A stretch of DNA of 64,000 nt from NCBI RefSeq assembly GCF_025725665.1, contig NZ_CP107009.1, forward strand, positions 3,720,001 through 3,784,000. The letters run 5' to 3'. Under the pieces are notes generated by a model. That model was not told where the DNA came from and ran no database searches. It saw nothing but the letters and a program-made list of their open reading frames with translations. The position numbers were made by a program, and so were the translations under genes. The stretch is from Halomonas sp. LR3S48 (lineage in GTDB: Bacteria > Pseudomonadota > Gammaproteobacteria > Pseudomonadales > Halomonadaceae). Positions 52,748 through 63,464 of the stretch are shown in pieces; position 1 is the first letter of the stretch, and each line of letters opens with the position of its first letter.

Positions 52748-53029
52748 ATGAGTACGGCACGACATACCATCAGCGCGGAATACCTCGACCCCCCGCGAAG
52801 ATGCCCTGACCTAGACGTCAGGGACCTGGAAAAGCGCACGCGTCTGATGCGCATCGTCACAAGGCTGATCGCCGTATCCGATCTCGGATGCCGCGAGATC
52901 GCAAGCAGGGCCGGGCTGCCGGCGCAAAAGATCAGCGATCTCCTGGCCGGCCGCCTCGAACACCTCTCTCTCGATGAGCTACGGCTCGTCTACCACAGCA
53001 TCGATCCGGACGGCGCGCTCAACTACTAG
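52748..53029 (+). CDS. Orphan Xre-type helix-turn-helix protein
   Basis: This is a 93-residue DNA-binding protein. The helix-turn-helix is within IAVSDLGCREIASRAGLPAQKISDLLAGRLEHLSLDELRLV (about 54-90 with gaps), close to HigA-like antitoxins with the SLDEL ending. ATG 52748 has TGGAG 4 bases upstream; ATG 52697 has nothing. No toxin-like gene lies beside it, and the 281-base gap upstream shows no other gene. A strong terminator follows. Confidence 0.75.
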   Translation: MSTARHTISAEYLDPPRRCPDLDVRDLEKRTRLMRIVTRLIAVSDLGCREIASRAGLPAQKISDLLAGRLEHLSLDELRLVYHSIDPDGALNY

Positions 53030-53067
53030 CCGACGCCGGCGATGACATGCCGATATGGCGGAATACG

Positions 53068-53098
53068 AAACGCCTCGCCACTGTGCGAGGCGTTTTTT
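53068..53098 (+). terminator. Rho-independent terminator after the HTH gene
   Basis: The 11-bp stem AAACGCCTCGC with GCGAGGCGTTT has a 6-base loop, and T continues to 53098 (six T in total at the end). It lies 39 bases after the stop and separates this gene from the convergent 62-residue gene. Confidence 0.92.
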
Positions 53099-53151
53099 AT
53101 CGCCGCGTCATGCCCCTGCCGATTGGTTAGCAGGGGCCGGCACCTGAGTCG

Positions 53152-53340
53152 TCACTGCTCGCGCTGCTCGTGCTCTTCCGCCGCCTTGAGGGCCTCGACT
53201 TCCGTCTCGTGCTCGGAGACCACGATCTCATTGCCGGGATCCGTCTCGTCGATCACATGCCAGCCGGTGACCGGCAGGTTGATGTCCTCGGCATCTCGGA
53301 TCGGCTCGATTCGGGCTTGCTTGGGTCCGCTCTTGGGCAT
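53152..53340 (-). CDS. Hypothetical 62-residue acidic protein
   Basis: The peptide starts MPKSGPKQARIEPIRDAED and ends EVEALKAAEEHEQREQ. It is acidic and Glu-rich, with a short beta-like middle (GWHVIDETDPGNEIVVSEHE) and a helical end, resembling small single-domain stress or DUF2188-like proteins without a firm match. A perfect AAGGAGG precedes the ATG, which argues it is translated. It lies between an HTH gene terminator and ilvD. The function is unknown. Confidence 0.65.
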   Translation of the reverse strand: MPKSGPKQARIEPIRDAEDINLPVTGWHVIDETDPGNEIVVSEHETEVEALKAAEEHEQREQ

Positions 53341-53444
53341 GTTGCCTCCTTGCCGTTGCCTTCGACTATCGGAATGACGCCTTTGCGCCGTGCACCCTCA
53401 CCCTAGCCAAGACCCCGGGCATTGCCAAACGCGCCGCGGCCCCG

Positions 53445-55130
53445 TCATTCGGCAAGGTCGGTGACGGCGCCGGTACTGGCCGAACTCACTGTGCGGGCGT
53501 ACTTGGCCAGCACGCCGCGGGTATAGCGCAGCGCGGGGCGGCGCCACGCGGCACGCCGACGTATCAACTCTTCGTCCGTGAGCTGTACCTCGAGGGTGTC
53601 GTCCTCGGCGTCGATGGTGATGACATCACCATCCTGCACCAGGGCCAGCGGCCCGCCGTCGAAGGCTTCGGGCGAGACATGCCCGACTACGAAACCGTGG
53701 CTGCCGCCGGAGAAACGGCCGTCGGTGATCAGCGCCACGTCGCTGCCGAGCCCGCGCCCCATGATCGCCGAAGTGGGCGTGAGCATCTCGCGCATGCCGG
53801 GCCCACCCCGCGGCCCCTCGTAGCGAATCACCACGACGTCGCCGGCCACCACGCTGCCATCGTTGATGTGCACCTGAGCTTCCTCCTCGGAGCCGAATAC
53901 CCGAGCGGTGCCGGTGAACCGGGTGCCCTCCTTGCCGGTGATCTTGGCCACCGCGCCTTCGGGTGCCAGGTTGCCGTAGAGGATGCGCAGGTGACTCTCG
54001 CGCTTGATAGGAGCTTCCAACGGCGCAATGATCGTCTGCCCGTCTGGATACGACTCGACCCCGGCCAGGTTCTCGGCCAGCGTCCTGCCAGTGACCGTCA
54101 GGCAATCGCCGTGCAAGAGACCTGCGTCGAGCAGCATCTTCATCAGCGGCTGGATGCCGCCGATCGCCACCAGCTCGCTCATCATGTAGCGCCCGCTGGG
54201 GCGCAGGTCGGCGAGCACCGGTACCCTGCGACCGATCTCGGTGAAGTCGGCGAGCGAAAGCGGCACGTCCACGGTGCTGGCCATGGCGATCAGGTGCAGC
54301 ACCGCGTTGGTCGAGCCGCCCAGGGCGATGACCACGATGATGGCATTCTCGAAGGCCTCACGGGTCATGATGTCGCTGGGCTTGATGTCGCGCGCAAGCA
54401 GCTCGAGCACCGCTGCCCCCGCCGCCTCGCAGTCGGCGCGCTTGGCCTGCGACACGGCCTCCTGGGCCGAGCTGCCCGGCAGGCTCATGCCCAGCGCCTC
54501 GATGGCCGAGGCCATGGTGTTGGCGGTGTACATACCACCGCAGGAGCCGGGCCCGGGAATTGCCGTCTCCTCGATCTGCTTGAGTTCGATCAGGTCCATG
54601 TCGCCGCGCGAGTGGGCACCCATGGCCTCGAACACCGAGACGATGTCGGTATGCCCTGCCCCCGGCTGGATGGTGCCACCGTAGACGAACACGCTTGGCC
54701 GGTTCAGCCGCGCCAGGCCCATCACGCAGCCCGGCATGTTCTTGTCGCAGCCGCCGATGGCCACCAGGCCGTCGAAGCCCTCGCAGCCGGCCACGGTCTC
54801 GATGGAGTCGGCGATCACTTCGCGCGAGACCAGCGAATACTTCATGCCCTCAGTGCCGTTGGCGATGCCGTCGGAAATCGTGATGGTGTTGAAGATGACG
54901 CCCTTGCCGCCGGCCGAATCGGCCCCGTCGCGAGCACGCTCGGCGAGCTCGTGAATATGGCTGTTGCAGGGCGTGACCATGCTCCAGGTGGAGGCGATAC
55001 CCACCTGGGGCTTGGTGAAGTCCTCATCGCGGAAGCCCACCGCGCGCAGCATGGCGCGGCTGGCCGACTTGCCGACGCCATCCACCACCGGGGCGGAATG
55101 GCGGCGGCGCGGGTCCGAGGTGTCACTCAT
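53445..55130 (-). CDS. ilvD: Dihydroxy-acid dehydratase
   Basis: This is a 561-residue IlvD/Edd family enzyme. The Fe-S cysteines are visible in [21 protein letters not shown] and [14 protein letters not shown]. The C-terminal half has [10 protein letters not shown] and [14 protein letters not shown]. The length matches the shorter (about 560) IlvD class rather than the 616-residue E. coli type. It dehydrates dihydroxy acids in isoleucine and valine synthesis; a sugar-acid dehydratase cannot be fully excluded. [10 protein letters not shown] at 55130 is the start, with GGAGA 7 bases upstream. Confidence 0.88.
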   Translation of the reverse strand: MSDTSDPRRRHSAPVVDGVGKSASRAMLRAVGFRDEDFTKPQVGIASTWSMVTPCNSHIHELAERARDGADSAGGKGVIFNTITISDGIANGTEGMKYSLVSREVIADSIETVAGCEGFDGLVAIGGCDKNMPGCVMGLARLNRPSVFVYGGTIQPGAGHTDIVSVFEAMGAHSRGDMDLIELKQIEETAIPGPGSCGGMYTANTMASAIEALGMSLPGSSAQEAVSQAKRADCEAAGAAVLELLARDIKPSDIMTREAFENAIIVVIALGGSTNAVLHLIAMASTVDVPLSLADFTEIGRRVPVLADLRPSGRYMMSELVAIGGIQPLMKMLLDAGLLHGDCLTVTGRTLAENLAGVESYPDGQTIIAPLEAPIKRESHLRILYGNLAPEGAVAKITGKEGTRFTGTARVFGSEEEAQVHINDGSVVAGDVVVIRYEGPRGGPGMREMLTPTSAIMGRGLGSDVALITDGRFSGGSHGFVVGHVSPEAFDGGPLALVQDGDVITIDAEDDTLEVQLTDEELIRRRAAWRRPALRYTRGVLAKYARTVSSASTGAVTDLAE

Positions 55131-55251
55131 GGGGCGGTCTCCGTTTCGATCGGGTGATCTACTGAGGGTGGCCGCCCGAGGCCGAGCTGGCAAATGTCCC
55201 GCTATCCACCGAGGCCACGCCGACGTGGCCTCGCAAGACAGCAGCGATGCC

Positions 55252-56694
55252 TCAGCGACCTGGGTAGGGATCCGCTCCGGCCAGCTCGCGCTTCATCATG
55301 CGGTCGCTGTAGGCGATGCCATAGCGCTTCCTCGACCAGGCGTAGAGCGCCAGGCCGATCAGCATCCAGCCGGCGAACATCAACCACTCGACCGGTGCCA
55401 GCGCGGAGGGGCTGCCGGGCATGTACAGGGCGATGAGAGCGAGAGAGAGCAGGATCGACAGGCTGCCCACCAGCTTGCCGTGGCGCACCCGGAACGGGCG
55501 CGGCATCTCCGGCTCGCGACGCCGCAGCACCACGAAGGAGATCGCCACGAACAGGTAGGCGATGACGATGCCGAGACCGCCGGCCACGACCAGCCAGACC
55601 AGGGCCGGGCGGCCGAAGAACGGCGCGATCGAGGAGAGAATACCCATCACCAGGATGGCGTTGGTGGGGGTGCGGTGCTTTGGGTGCAGCTTGGCCAGCC
55701 AGGCCGGCAGCATACCGGAATGGGCCAGCGCGTAGATCGCCCGCGAGCCACCCACGTAGAAAGCGTTCCAACTGGTGACGATGCCGGCGATACCGGCGAG
55801 GATCATCAACTTGCCCGCCCACGGCGCCTGGAAGACGGCCTGCATGGCATCCGGCACGGCCAGGGAACTGGTAGCCAGTTGGTCGGGATTCAGCATCAAG
55901 GCGGTGCCGAGGATGATGAACGAATACCAGAACACCGCCATGATCACCGAAATCATCAATACGCGGCCTATCTCGCGAAACGGCAGGTTGATCTCCTCGG
56001 CTGCCTGGGGGATGACATCGAACCCCACGAACATGAAGGGCACCATGATGATCACCAGCATGATGCCCCCTACGACGCCCTCTTCGACAGAGAACAGCGG
56101 CTCCATGGTCGCGGTATTGCCCTGAAAGAGCGCCCCGGTGATGAACATGATACCCACCACCAGGATCAGCAGGGTCACCAGCTTCTGCAGCAGTGCCGCG
56201 GTGCGGATGCCCACGTAGTTCACCCACATCATCAGTACCGAGCCGGCCACACCGACGGCCACCCAGGTCGCCTGCACGTCCCAGTCGGCGACGGTCCACA
56301 AATGCCCCACGGCATAGTTGGGGAAGAGATGCTCGACGACGGTGGGTAGCGCCACAGCCTCGAAGGCCACCACGCTGACGTAGCCCAGGGTGATCGCCCA
56401 GGTGCACAGGAAGGAAGCGAAGTGACCCAAGGCACGATAACTGTAGACATGCTCGCCGCCTACCTGGGGCATGGCGGAAGCGAGTTCGGCATAGGTGAGG
56501 CCTACCAGCACGATGATCAGCCCACCGATCAGAAAGGCCGTGATCGCACCCAAGCTCCCGGCGGACTGGATCCAACTGCCGGTCAGCACGATCCAGCCCC
56601 AGCCGATCATGGCGCCGAAGGCCAGCGCCAACACATCCTTGCGGGCCAGCACGCGAGCCAGCTGCCCCGGCGCTGTCGTGGAGTCCTGTGTCAT
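55252..56694 (-). CDS. APC family amino acid permease
   Basis: The protein has 480 residues and about 12 helices. The first-helix motif is [17 protein letters not shown], followed by [37 protein letters not shown] and [17 protein letters not shown]. It resembles amino acid/polyamine/organocation symporters of the ethanolamine or amino acid permease type. GAGGATG precedes the start. It stands alone between ilvD and the thiamine-regulated symporter on the same strand. The substrate is unknown. Confidence 0.9.
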   Translation of the reverse strand: MTQDSTTAPGQLARVLARKDVLALAFGAMIGWGWIVLTGSWIQSAGSLGAITAFLIGGLIIVLVGLTYAELASAMPQVGGEHVYSYRALGHFASFLCTWAITLGYVSVVAFEAVALPTVVEHLFPNYAVGHLWTVADWDVQATWVAVGVAGSVLMMWVNYVGIRTAALLQKLVTLLILVVGIMFITGALFQGNTATMEPLFSVEEGVVGGIMLVIIMVPFMFVGFDVIPQAAEEINLPFREIGRVLMISVIMAVFWYSFIILGTALMLNPDQLATSSLAVPDAMQAVFQAPWAGKLMILAGIAGIVTSWNAFYVGGSRAIYALAHSGMLPAWLAKLHPKHRTPTNAILVMGILSSIAPFFGRPALVWLVVAGGLGIVIAYLFVAISFVVLRRREPEMPRPFRVRHGKLVGSLSILLSLALIALYMPGSPSALAPVEWLMFAGWMLIGLALYAWSRKRYGIAYSDRMMKRELAGADPYPGR

Positions 56695-56817
56695 ACCATC
56701 CTCACGATTGTCGTTGTTGAGTGTGTTAAATATTTACCTCATCTTTATCAAAATAATCAACGCAAGAAATCTTAGGTCGCGAGGATCTTCTAGCAGCATA
56801 GACCTGCCAGGGCCGAC

Positions 56818-58206
56818 TCACAGCGTGCGGACGCGCTCGTGAGGTACCGCACCGGCCACGGCCAGGCTCACCAGCGTCGAGGCCACCAACGCGCCGAGAA
56901 AAGGCGGCAGCGTGGGAATGCTGCCCGGGAAGCTCGCCGCCAGCACACCGGCCGCCAGGCTACCCTGAGCCAACCAGCCCGGCAGGATCGCGCCGAGCAG
57001 GCCCGCCACGCCCCCGGCTACCGCGGCCAGCGGCGTCATGCGCCGCCACAGCCCGAGCAGCACCGGCACCACGATGGCGGCGCACAGCAGGTCGGCAATC
57101 AGGAACAGCCGCAGTACCGAGAGCCCCTGCAGCGCCACGATCACCACCGGCACCATCAGTGCCACGGTGGCCAACCGGGCCGCACCGATGGCGAGCCCGC
57201 GCCTGCCGGAGCCCGCCACTACCAGCGAGGCGATGCCGTTCTGCAGCGTATCGACGCTGGAGGCGACCAGCGTAACCGCCAGCACCAGCGCCGGCAGCGC
57301 CAGCCAGCCCGGTGCTTCGCCCAGCAGCGCAAAGAAGGGAATCGGCGGCTCGCCAAGGGCCACACCGCTCATCGCCGCCAGCATGCCGAGCCCGCCCACC
57401 AGGGCCACCACCGCCACGGTAGTCGCACCGCCCAGCCAGGCACCACGGTTGAGGGCATGGTCGTCACGCGCCGCCCATACCCGCTGCCAGTAGCCCTGGT
57501 GGAACAGGTTGGCGGCCGTGACCGCAATGATCAGCGTCAGCGCCACGCCCAACGCACTGCCCACGGGGATCGGCGGCAGCGCCGCCTCGATGGGCATCTC
57601 GGGCAGGCGCACAAGCGCAACCCCACCGACCACCAGCAGCAGGGCGATCAGCAGCCACGCCTGCCAGCGGTCGGTGGCCAGGCTCGCTCGCAGGCCGCCG
57701 ACGGCGGTGTAGAGCAGCGTGGTGAGGGCCACGCCGACCACTACCAGCGCCGGGGGCACGTCGGAAAGCAGAGCGGTGATCGCGCCGATAGCGGTCAACT
57801 CTGCAGCCAGGAAGCAGGCCATGTAGAGGATCGAGACCAGCGACACCCAGCGCCGCACGCCGGCGCCATAACACGCCTCGGCGAACTCGCCGATGCTGCG
57901 GCCCTCGGGCAGGTGGCGGCGGATGGCCGGGCCGTAGAGCCCCAGCACGATGAACGGCAGCGCCGAGCCGATGGCGTAACCCGCCAGCGCCACGGGGCCG
58001 ACGAAGGCGCCGATCTCCGGCGGCGCGAAGAGAATCCACGCGCCCATCCCCGAGGCCAGGAACGAAAGCCCCAGGGTCGAAGCCGACTGGGAATTGCGCG
58101 CGGTCACGTAGTCGTCGAGGGGGCCATCGGCCCGGCGGGCACGCAGGCCCAGAAAAGCAAAGCACAAAAGCGCCGCGCCGAGCACGGCTGACGTCAGGTA
58201 GGGCAT
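56818..58206 (-). CDS. Sodium:solute symporter under TPP riboswitch control (predicted thiamine-precursor transporter)
   Basis: This is a 462-residue SSS-family symporter with about 13 helices: DYVTARNSQSASTLGLSFLASGMGAWILFAPPEIGAF near the N-terminus and VTLVASSVDTLQNGIASLVVAGS in the middle. A complete THI element ends right at its ATG, so its job is almost certainly uptake of thiamine or a thiamine precursor. It is like the ThiV transporters predicted by comparative genomics. The ribosome site GGAGGAAG is part of the riboswitch. Confidence 0.9.
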   Translation of the reverse strand: MPYLTSAVLGAALLCFAFLGLRARRADGPLDDYVTARNSQSASTLGLSFLASGMGAWILFAPPEIGAFVGPVALAGYAIGSALPFIVLGLYGPAIRRHLPEGRSIGEFAEACYGAGVRRWVSLVSILYMACFLAAELTAIGAITALLSDVPPALVVVGVALTTLLYTAVGGLRASLATDRWQAWLLIALLLVVGGVALVRLPEMPIEAALPPIPVGSALGVALTLIIAVTAANLFHQGYWQRVWAARDDHALNRGAWLGGATTVAVVALVGGLGMLAAMSGVALGEPPIPFFALLGEAPGWLALPALVLAVTLVASSVDTLQNGIASLVVAGSGRRGLAIGAARLATVALMVPVVIVALQGLSVLRLFLIADLLCAAIVVPVLLGLWRRMTPLAAVAGGVAGLLGAILPGWLAQGSLAAGVLAASFPGSIPTLPPFLGALVASTLVSLAVAGAVPHERVRTL

Positions 58207-58300
58207 GTCGCACTTCCTCCGCCGGTATGAACCGGATCAGGTTCCAGGGTCAGCGCCGTGCGCTCTCTCAGCCTCGCCGCAGCGAGACTCCCCTGGCGAC
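58207..58300 (-). promoter_or_regulatory. TPP riboswitch (THI element)
   Basis: Read on the minus strand, the conserved core is complete: GGGGAGTC, then CTGAGA (58271-58266), GACCCT, ACCTGATC (58242-58235), CCGGTTCATACCGG hairpin and GGAGGAAG. P1 pairs GTCGC (58300-58296) with GCGAC (58211-58207), so the aptamer closes directly against the ATG. The ribosome site lies inside the aptamer 3' side. Thiamine pyrophosphate should therefore block translation initiation. Confidence 0.95.
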
Positions 58301-58421
58301 AGGTGAATGAATTGTCGTTTCAGGCCTCAAGCCAGCCACCTTCGGGCCGATATGACCTGGAGCCCCTGGAATGATATAACAACGACAAAACCAGAACACT
58401 TCTCCCCCGCAGGGACCTACC

Positions 58422-59093
58422 ATGTCATTCAGCGAAGCCAAGGAACACGCCCCCGGGCACCTTCACCAGATCTTTGCCGACCCCTATTCCGCGTTCGATA
58501 ACCTGGCCATCGAGCGCCAATTGCACCTGCGGGTCGCCCTGCAGGCGCTGGTCTGCGAGCCCATGGCAAGCGGCCGCCTGACGCTGCGGGTCATCCATGG
58601 CTGGGAAAATGGCGGCTTCGAGCCTGCCGACCTGGCGCATGGCGACTACCGCATCGCATCGCTCGATGACCTGGCCCGGGTCAGCGCTGAGCATCAGCAA
58701 GCCATCGACAATGCCGCCCCGCTGCCGCGCGACAATGCTTCGCTGCTGGCCAAGCCGCTGGCCGACGCCATCGCCGCCGCCGAGGCCAAGGGGCCGTTGC
58801 TGGACGAGGAGACACGCACCATCCCTGCACGCTGGCCTGCCTTCGACCAAGGCCTCACGCTCTACACCTTCTTCAAGGTCTATCACCGCCTGACCTACGG
58901 CGAGGACGACGCCTACCGCTCCATCCACTGCCGGACACCCGAAGGCCCCCGCGAAATCCACGAATTCCATCTCGAAGAAGGCGAATTTGCCGTGATCCGC
59001 CCCACCGACGACGCCCCCGGCGACAGCGTGCTAGCACTGCACGTCAGCCAGCTGGAACCGGTGCGGATGCTGTTGGAAGCCTGCCGCGCCTGA
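58422..59093 (+). CDS. Unrecognised 223-residue cytosolic protein
   Basis: There is no signal peptide or membrane segment, and no family is recognised. The N-terminal half has a helical stretch (YSAFDNLAIERQLHLRVALQALVC) and a WENGGFEPADL segment. The middle is Ala-rich and acidic (LADAIAAAEAKGPLLDEETR). The C-terminal half looks alpha/beta with HEFHLEEGEFAVIRP and ends in LLEACRA. AGGGA lies 6 bases before the ATG. It is divergent from the riboswitch-controlled symporter and convergent with the AhpD-like gene. Codon use matches the neighbours, so it is a real gene. Confidence 0.7.
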   Translation: MSFSEAKEHAPGHLHQIFADPYSAFDNLAIERQLHLRVALQALVCEPMASGRLTLRVIHGWENGGFEPADLAHGDYRIASLDDLARVSAEHQQAIDNAAPLPRDNASLLAKPLADAIAAAEAKGPLLDEETRTIPARWPAFDQGLTLYTFFKVYHRLTYGEDDAYRSIHCRTPEGPREIHEFHLEEGEFAVIRPTDDAPGDSVLALHVSQLEPVRMLLEACRA

Positions 59094-59117
59094 ACGGAAC
59101 CAGAATCACACACCCAG

Positions 59118-59708
59118 TCACTTCTTCTCCCTCGGCACCCTTCCCATCAGGTAGAACTCCGGGTTGGGCGGGGTGCCGGTGAGGGTGACGAGGCGGTTGG
59201 AGAGGCCGAAGAAGGCGGTGATGGCGCCGATGTCCCAGATGTCGTCGTGGGTGAAGCCGACCTCGGTGAGTCGTGCGTGCCATTCGTCGGTGAGTTCGCC
59301 CACTTCCAGGCCGCAGTACAGGGCAAAGTCGAGCATTACCCGGTGGCGCTCGCTGATCGGCGCGGTGCGGTGGTTGATGGCCACCTGGTCGGCCAGCAAC
59401 GGGTCCTTGCTGTAGATGCGCACCAGCGCGCCGTGGGCCACCACGCAGTAGAGGCAGCGGTTGCGGGCGCTGGTGGCGACCACGATCATCTCCTTCTCGG
59501 CCTTGGTCAGCGTGTCGGACTCCCGCTCCATCAGGGCATCGTGGTAGGCGAAGAAGGCGCGGAACTCATCGGGGCGGTGTGCCAGCATCAGGAATACGTT
59601 GGGCACGAAGCCGGCCTTCTCCTGCACGGCCAGGATGGCCTCGCGAATATCCTCCGGCAGGTCGTCGATCGATTCGGGTACGGGGAAGCGGCTGAGCGGG
59701 GCTGACAT
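59118..59708 (-). CDS. AhpD-like (carboxymuconolactone decarboxylase family) peroxidase-related protein
   Basis: The protein has 196 residues and is all-helical. The redox motif CLYCVVAHG (C-x2-C-x3-H) is near residue 85, preceded by KEMIVVATSARN with the family Glu. FVPNVFLMLAHRPDEFRAFFAYHDALM fits the peroxidase-related subfamily. It probably reduces peroxides or another oxidant with its dithiol. AGGAG lies 6 bases upstream. The gap beyond it has a TTGACG direct repeat (59752-59763 on the minus strand). Confidence 0.87.
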   Translation of the reverse strand: MSAPLSRFPVPESIDDLPEDIREAILAVQEKAGFVPNVFLMLAHRPDEFRAFFAYHDALMERESDTLTKAEKEMIVVATSARNRCLYCVVAHGALVRIYSKDPLLADQVAINHRTAPISERHRVMLDFALYCGLEVGELTDEWHARLTEVGFTHDDIWDIGAITAFFGLSNRLVTLTGTPPNPEFYLMGRVPREKK

Positions 59709-59785
59709 GACGTTCTCCTGGATATTGTCGCTCTTGTCACGTCACAGTTAACGTCAACGTCAAGACGCTGTCCATGCAACCTCCG

Positions 59786-61630
59786 TCATGTCTCAGGCAG
59801 CAGGGAACAGGTGACCACTCGGTTGCGATCGCCCGCCTTGGCTTCGTACATGGCCTTGTCGGCAAGATGATAGAGAGACTGGACATCGCGCACTGCCTCG
59901 CATCCCTGGCAGGCCACCAGACCGAAGGAAGCCGTGATCACTCCATACCGAGACGCCTCATGCGGTATTCCCAGCCCCTGGAGGGCCTCTCGATACCGCT
60001 CCAGCAACTGCTTGCCAGCCTTGAGGGAGTCGACCTCGAGCAGCAAGCCGAACTCCTCCCCGCCCAGGCGGAACAGCCGGTCGCCGGCACGCCGGAAGTG
60101 GTCCTGAAGTAGCGTTGCCACCCGCATCAACACCTGGTCGCCAGCCTGGTGGCCATAAGTGTCGTTGTAGGGTTTGAAGTCATCGATATCCATGACCGCG
60201 AACAGCAAGGGCTGCCCGTTGCGTCGCCGCCGCTGCAGCTCCTGGTCCACCAGCTCCTGGAACTGACGGCGGTTCAACAAACCGGTCAGCGGATCGGTGC
60301 GCGACAGGATCGTAAGCTGCCGGTTGGCCCTTTCCAATTCGCGAGTTCGCTGCTGCACCTGGTCTTCCAGGCGCTCGTTGAGGGAGCGCTGCAGCTCGAT
60401 GGTGGCGCGCTCGGCAACGAGTTTCTCGTTCTTGAACTGGTTGATCTTCCAGGCCAACCCCAGGGAGAGCAGCAGGAACTCGATTCCCGAACCGACCTGG
60501 ACGGCATACTCGGTGACGATGTTGTACGGCAGAATGCCGGCCACTCGCAGGAAGTACAGCGCTACGCCCACCAGCAGCACGCCCCACGCCACCAGATAGA
60601 TCCTGGCCAGCGTGTCGCCGCGCAGGCTGCGCCAGACCGCCACACCGAGCAACAGGCAGGAGAGCACGATGGCGGCAGGAATCATCAGACGAAACACCGG
60701 AGCGTAATGGCCCAGTAGCGCCGGTAGCGAACTCAGCAGACACAGGCCGGCCACCGCGAAAAGTACCCGGGTCGCCCACGGGGCGTGCTGGCGCAGGCTC
60801 AAGAAACTATCGCTGAAGACAGCAAGCAAGAAGGCGAAGATACCGATGTTGATCGGCACCATCTGATTGTTGAATGTCGGTAGTGTTGGCCACCAGTACT
60901 GGAACGCAAAGCCTCGAGCCGTGAACATCAGAATGAAGAAGGACCCAAGGTAAGCCACATAGAGCAGCAAGGAGCGCTCACGGGTGGAAATGTAAAGCAG
61001 CAGATTGTAGATCAGCAGGGCCATCAACGCGCCGAAGTAGAGGCTGAAGGCCATCAGTTCGCGCTGGGCCTTGGCCAGGAAGCTGGCATCGTTCATGAGG
61101 TAGAGGGGCGTGGCGTCATACAGCCCGTCGTGGGTGTCCAGCCGCAGGAAGATCTCTCGCGACTCGCCGGGCGGAATATAGACCGGCAGCACGAAGGTGC
61201 GGTGGGCAATCGGGCGGGAATCGAAGTTACGGCGATTGCCGGTCTGCCATTGGCTGACGATCTCGCCCTGCTCGTCCACCACGTAGCCGTCGAGATAGTC
61301 GTGCAGCGGCATGGCCAGCTCAAGCAGCCGGCGCACTTCGTCGTTGGAGCCGTTCTCGACCCGCAGCCGTAGCCACCAGGCAGAACCGGAGAAGCTGAAG
61401 TTGAGGGTCTCCTGCCTCGACGCCTGCCACGCCAGCGCATCCCCCCGATTCATCAGCTGCTCGATGTCGTATTGGCGTCCGGCATCCTCCAGCAACTCGA
61501 CGTGCGGCCCCAGATTGCGCTCCTCGCTGAGAGTGCCAACCTCGATGGCCTGGGCGTTGAGCGAGACGAGACACAGCAAAGCCAGCAGCCAAGGGGGAAA
61601 CCCGAGCACCGTTACAGGGAGGGAAGGCAT
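59786..61630 (-). CDS. 7TMR-DISM diguanylate cyclase
   Basis: The protein has 614 residues. A signal peptide (1-28) precedes a periplasmic 7TMR-DISM extracellular domain (about 30-180), a seven-helix membrane region (about 190-395), a coiled coil (400-440) and a GGDEF domain (about 445-610). The active site is GGEEF (523-527), with an intact RAGD inhibitory site (514-517) exactly five residues upstream, and DIDDFKPYND is the metal site. It should make cyclic-di-GMP with product inhibition, responding to an extracellular, perhaps carbohydrate, signal. No clear ribosome site is seen. Confidence 0.95.
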   Translation of the reverse strand: MPSLPVTVLGFPPWLLALLCLVSLNAQAIEVGTLSEERNLGPHVELLEDAGRQYDIEQLMNRGDALAWQASRQETLNFSFSGSAWWLRLRVENGSNDEVRRLLELAMPLHDYLDGYVVDEQGEIVSQWQTGNRRNFDSRPIAHRTFVLPVYIPPGESREIFLRLDTHDGLYDATPLYLMNDASFLAKAQRELMAFSLYFGALMALLIYNLLLYISTRERSLLLYVAYLGSFFILMFTARGFAFQYWWPTLPTFNNQMVPINIGIFAFLLAVFSDSFLSLRQHAPWATRVLFAVAGLCLLSSLPALLGHYAPVFRLMIPAAIVLSCLLLGVAVWRSLRGDTLARIYLVAWGVLLVGVALYFLRVAGILPYNIVTEYAVQVGSGIEFLLLSLGLAWKINQFKNEKLVAERATIELQRSLNERLEDQVQQRTRELERANRQLTILSRTDPLTGLLNRRQFQELVDQELQRRRRNGQPLLFAVMDIDDFKPYNDTYGHQAGDQVLMRVATLLQDHFRRAGDRLFRLGGEEFGLLLEVDSLKAGKQLLERYREALQGLGIPHEASRYGVITASFGLVACQGCEAVRDVQSLYHLADKAMYEAKAGDRNRVVTCSLLPET

Positions 61631-61731
61631 ATAGCAAGATACCTTGTCACTTTGTCTCCGGAGTCAGGTTCCGATATCCAAGGTCACTCTAGCATCTTGA
61701 TGTAAATAACTGTGAACGCCTGTAAACGCAA

Positions 61732-61759
61732 GCACCCCCGCCGGCAACGGCGGGGGTGC
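61732..61759 (-). terminator. Stem-loop terminator after mmsA
   Basis: A perfect 12-bp stem, GCACCCCCGCCG with CGGCGGGGGTGC, has a GCAA tetraloop. It lies 20 bases after the mmsA stop. On the minus strand the tail is TTGCGTTTAC, a weak T run, so termination may be partial. Confidence 0.65.
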
Positions 61760-61779
61760 GTCTTGCGGCCTGTGTCGGT

Positions 61780-63279
<1,500 letters not shown>

Positions 63280-63340
63280 GGCGGGTATTCTCCTGTCGTG
63301 CTTGTCGTCGTTATAAGGCTGAGTCGGGCTTAGACTTTAT

Positions 63341-63354
63341 GTGTAGATTTACAC
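63341..63354. promoter_or_regulatory. Candidate LysR site upstream of mmsA
   Basis: GTGTA, GATT, TACAC is a dyad with 5-bp arms in an AT-rich stretch 62 bases before the mmsA ATG. It is one of two dyads in the mmsA-lysR gap. Confidence 0.4.
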
Positions 63355-63413
63355 GAACCTTGATGAATTCGAGTCTATAGAGAGGCCCACAGGCATGACA
63401 ATGCGCACTTCTT

Positions 63414-63439
63414 CACAAGATTTGTGCAAGAATGCACAA
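63414..63439. promoter_or_regulatory. Overlapping palindromes upstream of the LysR gene
   Basis: TTGTGCA, AGAA, TGCACAA (63422-63439) is a perfect dyad with 7-bp arms. It overlaps CACAA, GAT, TTGTG (63414-63426). It lies 26 bases before the LysR start, a place where autorepression is usual. Confidence 0.5.
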
Positions 63440-63464
63440 CCAGCCTCGCTTATAGAGTGGCCCC

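Noticed and set aside
52574..52765. 63-codon minus-strand frame between the TAXI binding protein and the HTH gene
   Set aside because: No ribosome site and no recognisable sequence, and it overlaps the HTH gene start region.
53679..55157. 492-codon plus-strand frame opposite ilvD
   Set aside because: Antisense shadow; the minus-strand protein has all IlvD iron-sulfur motifs.
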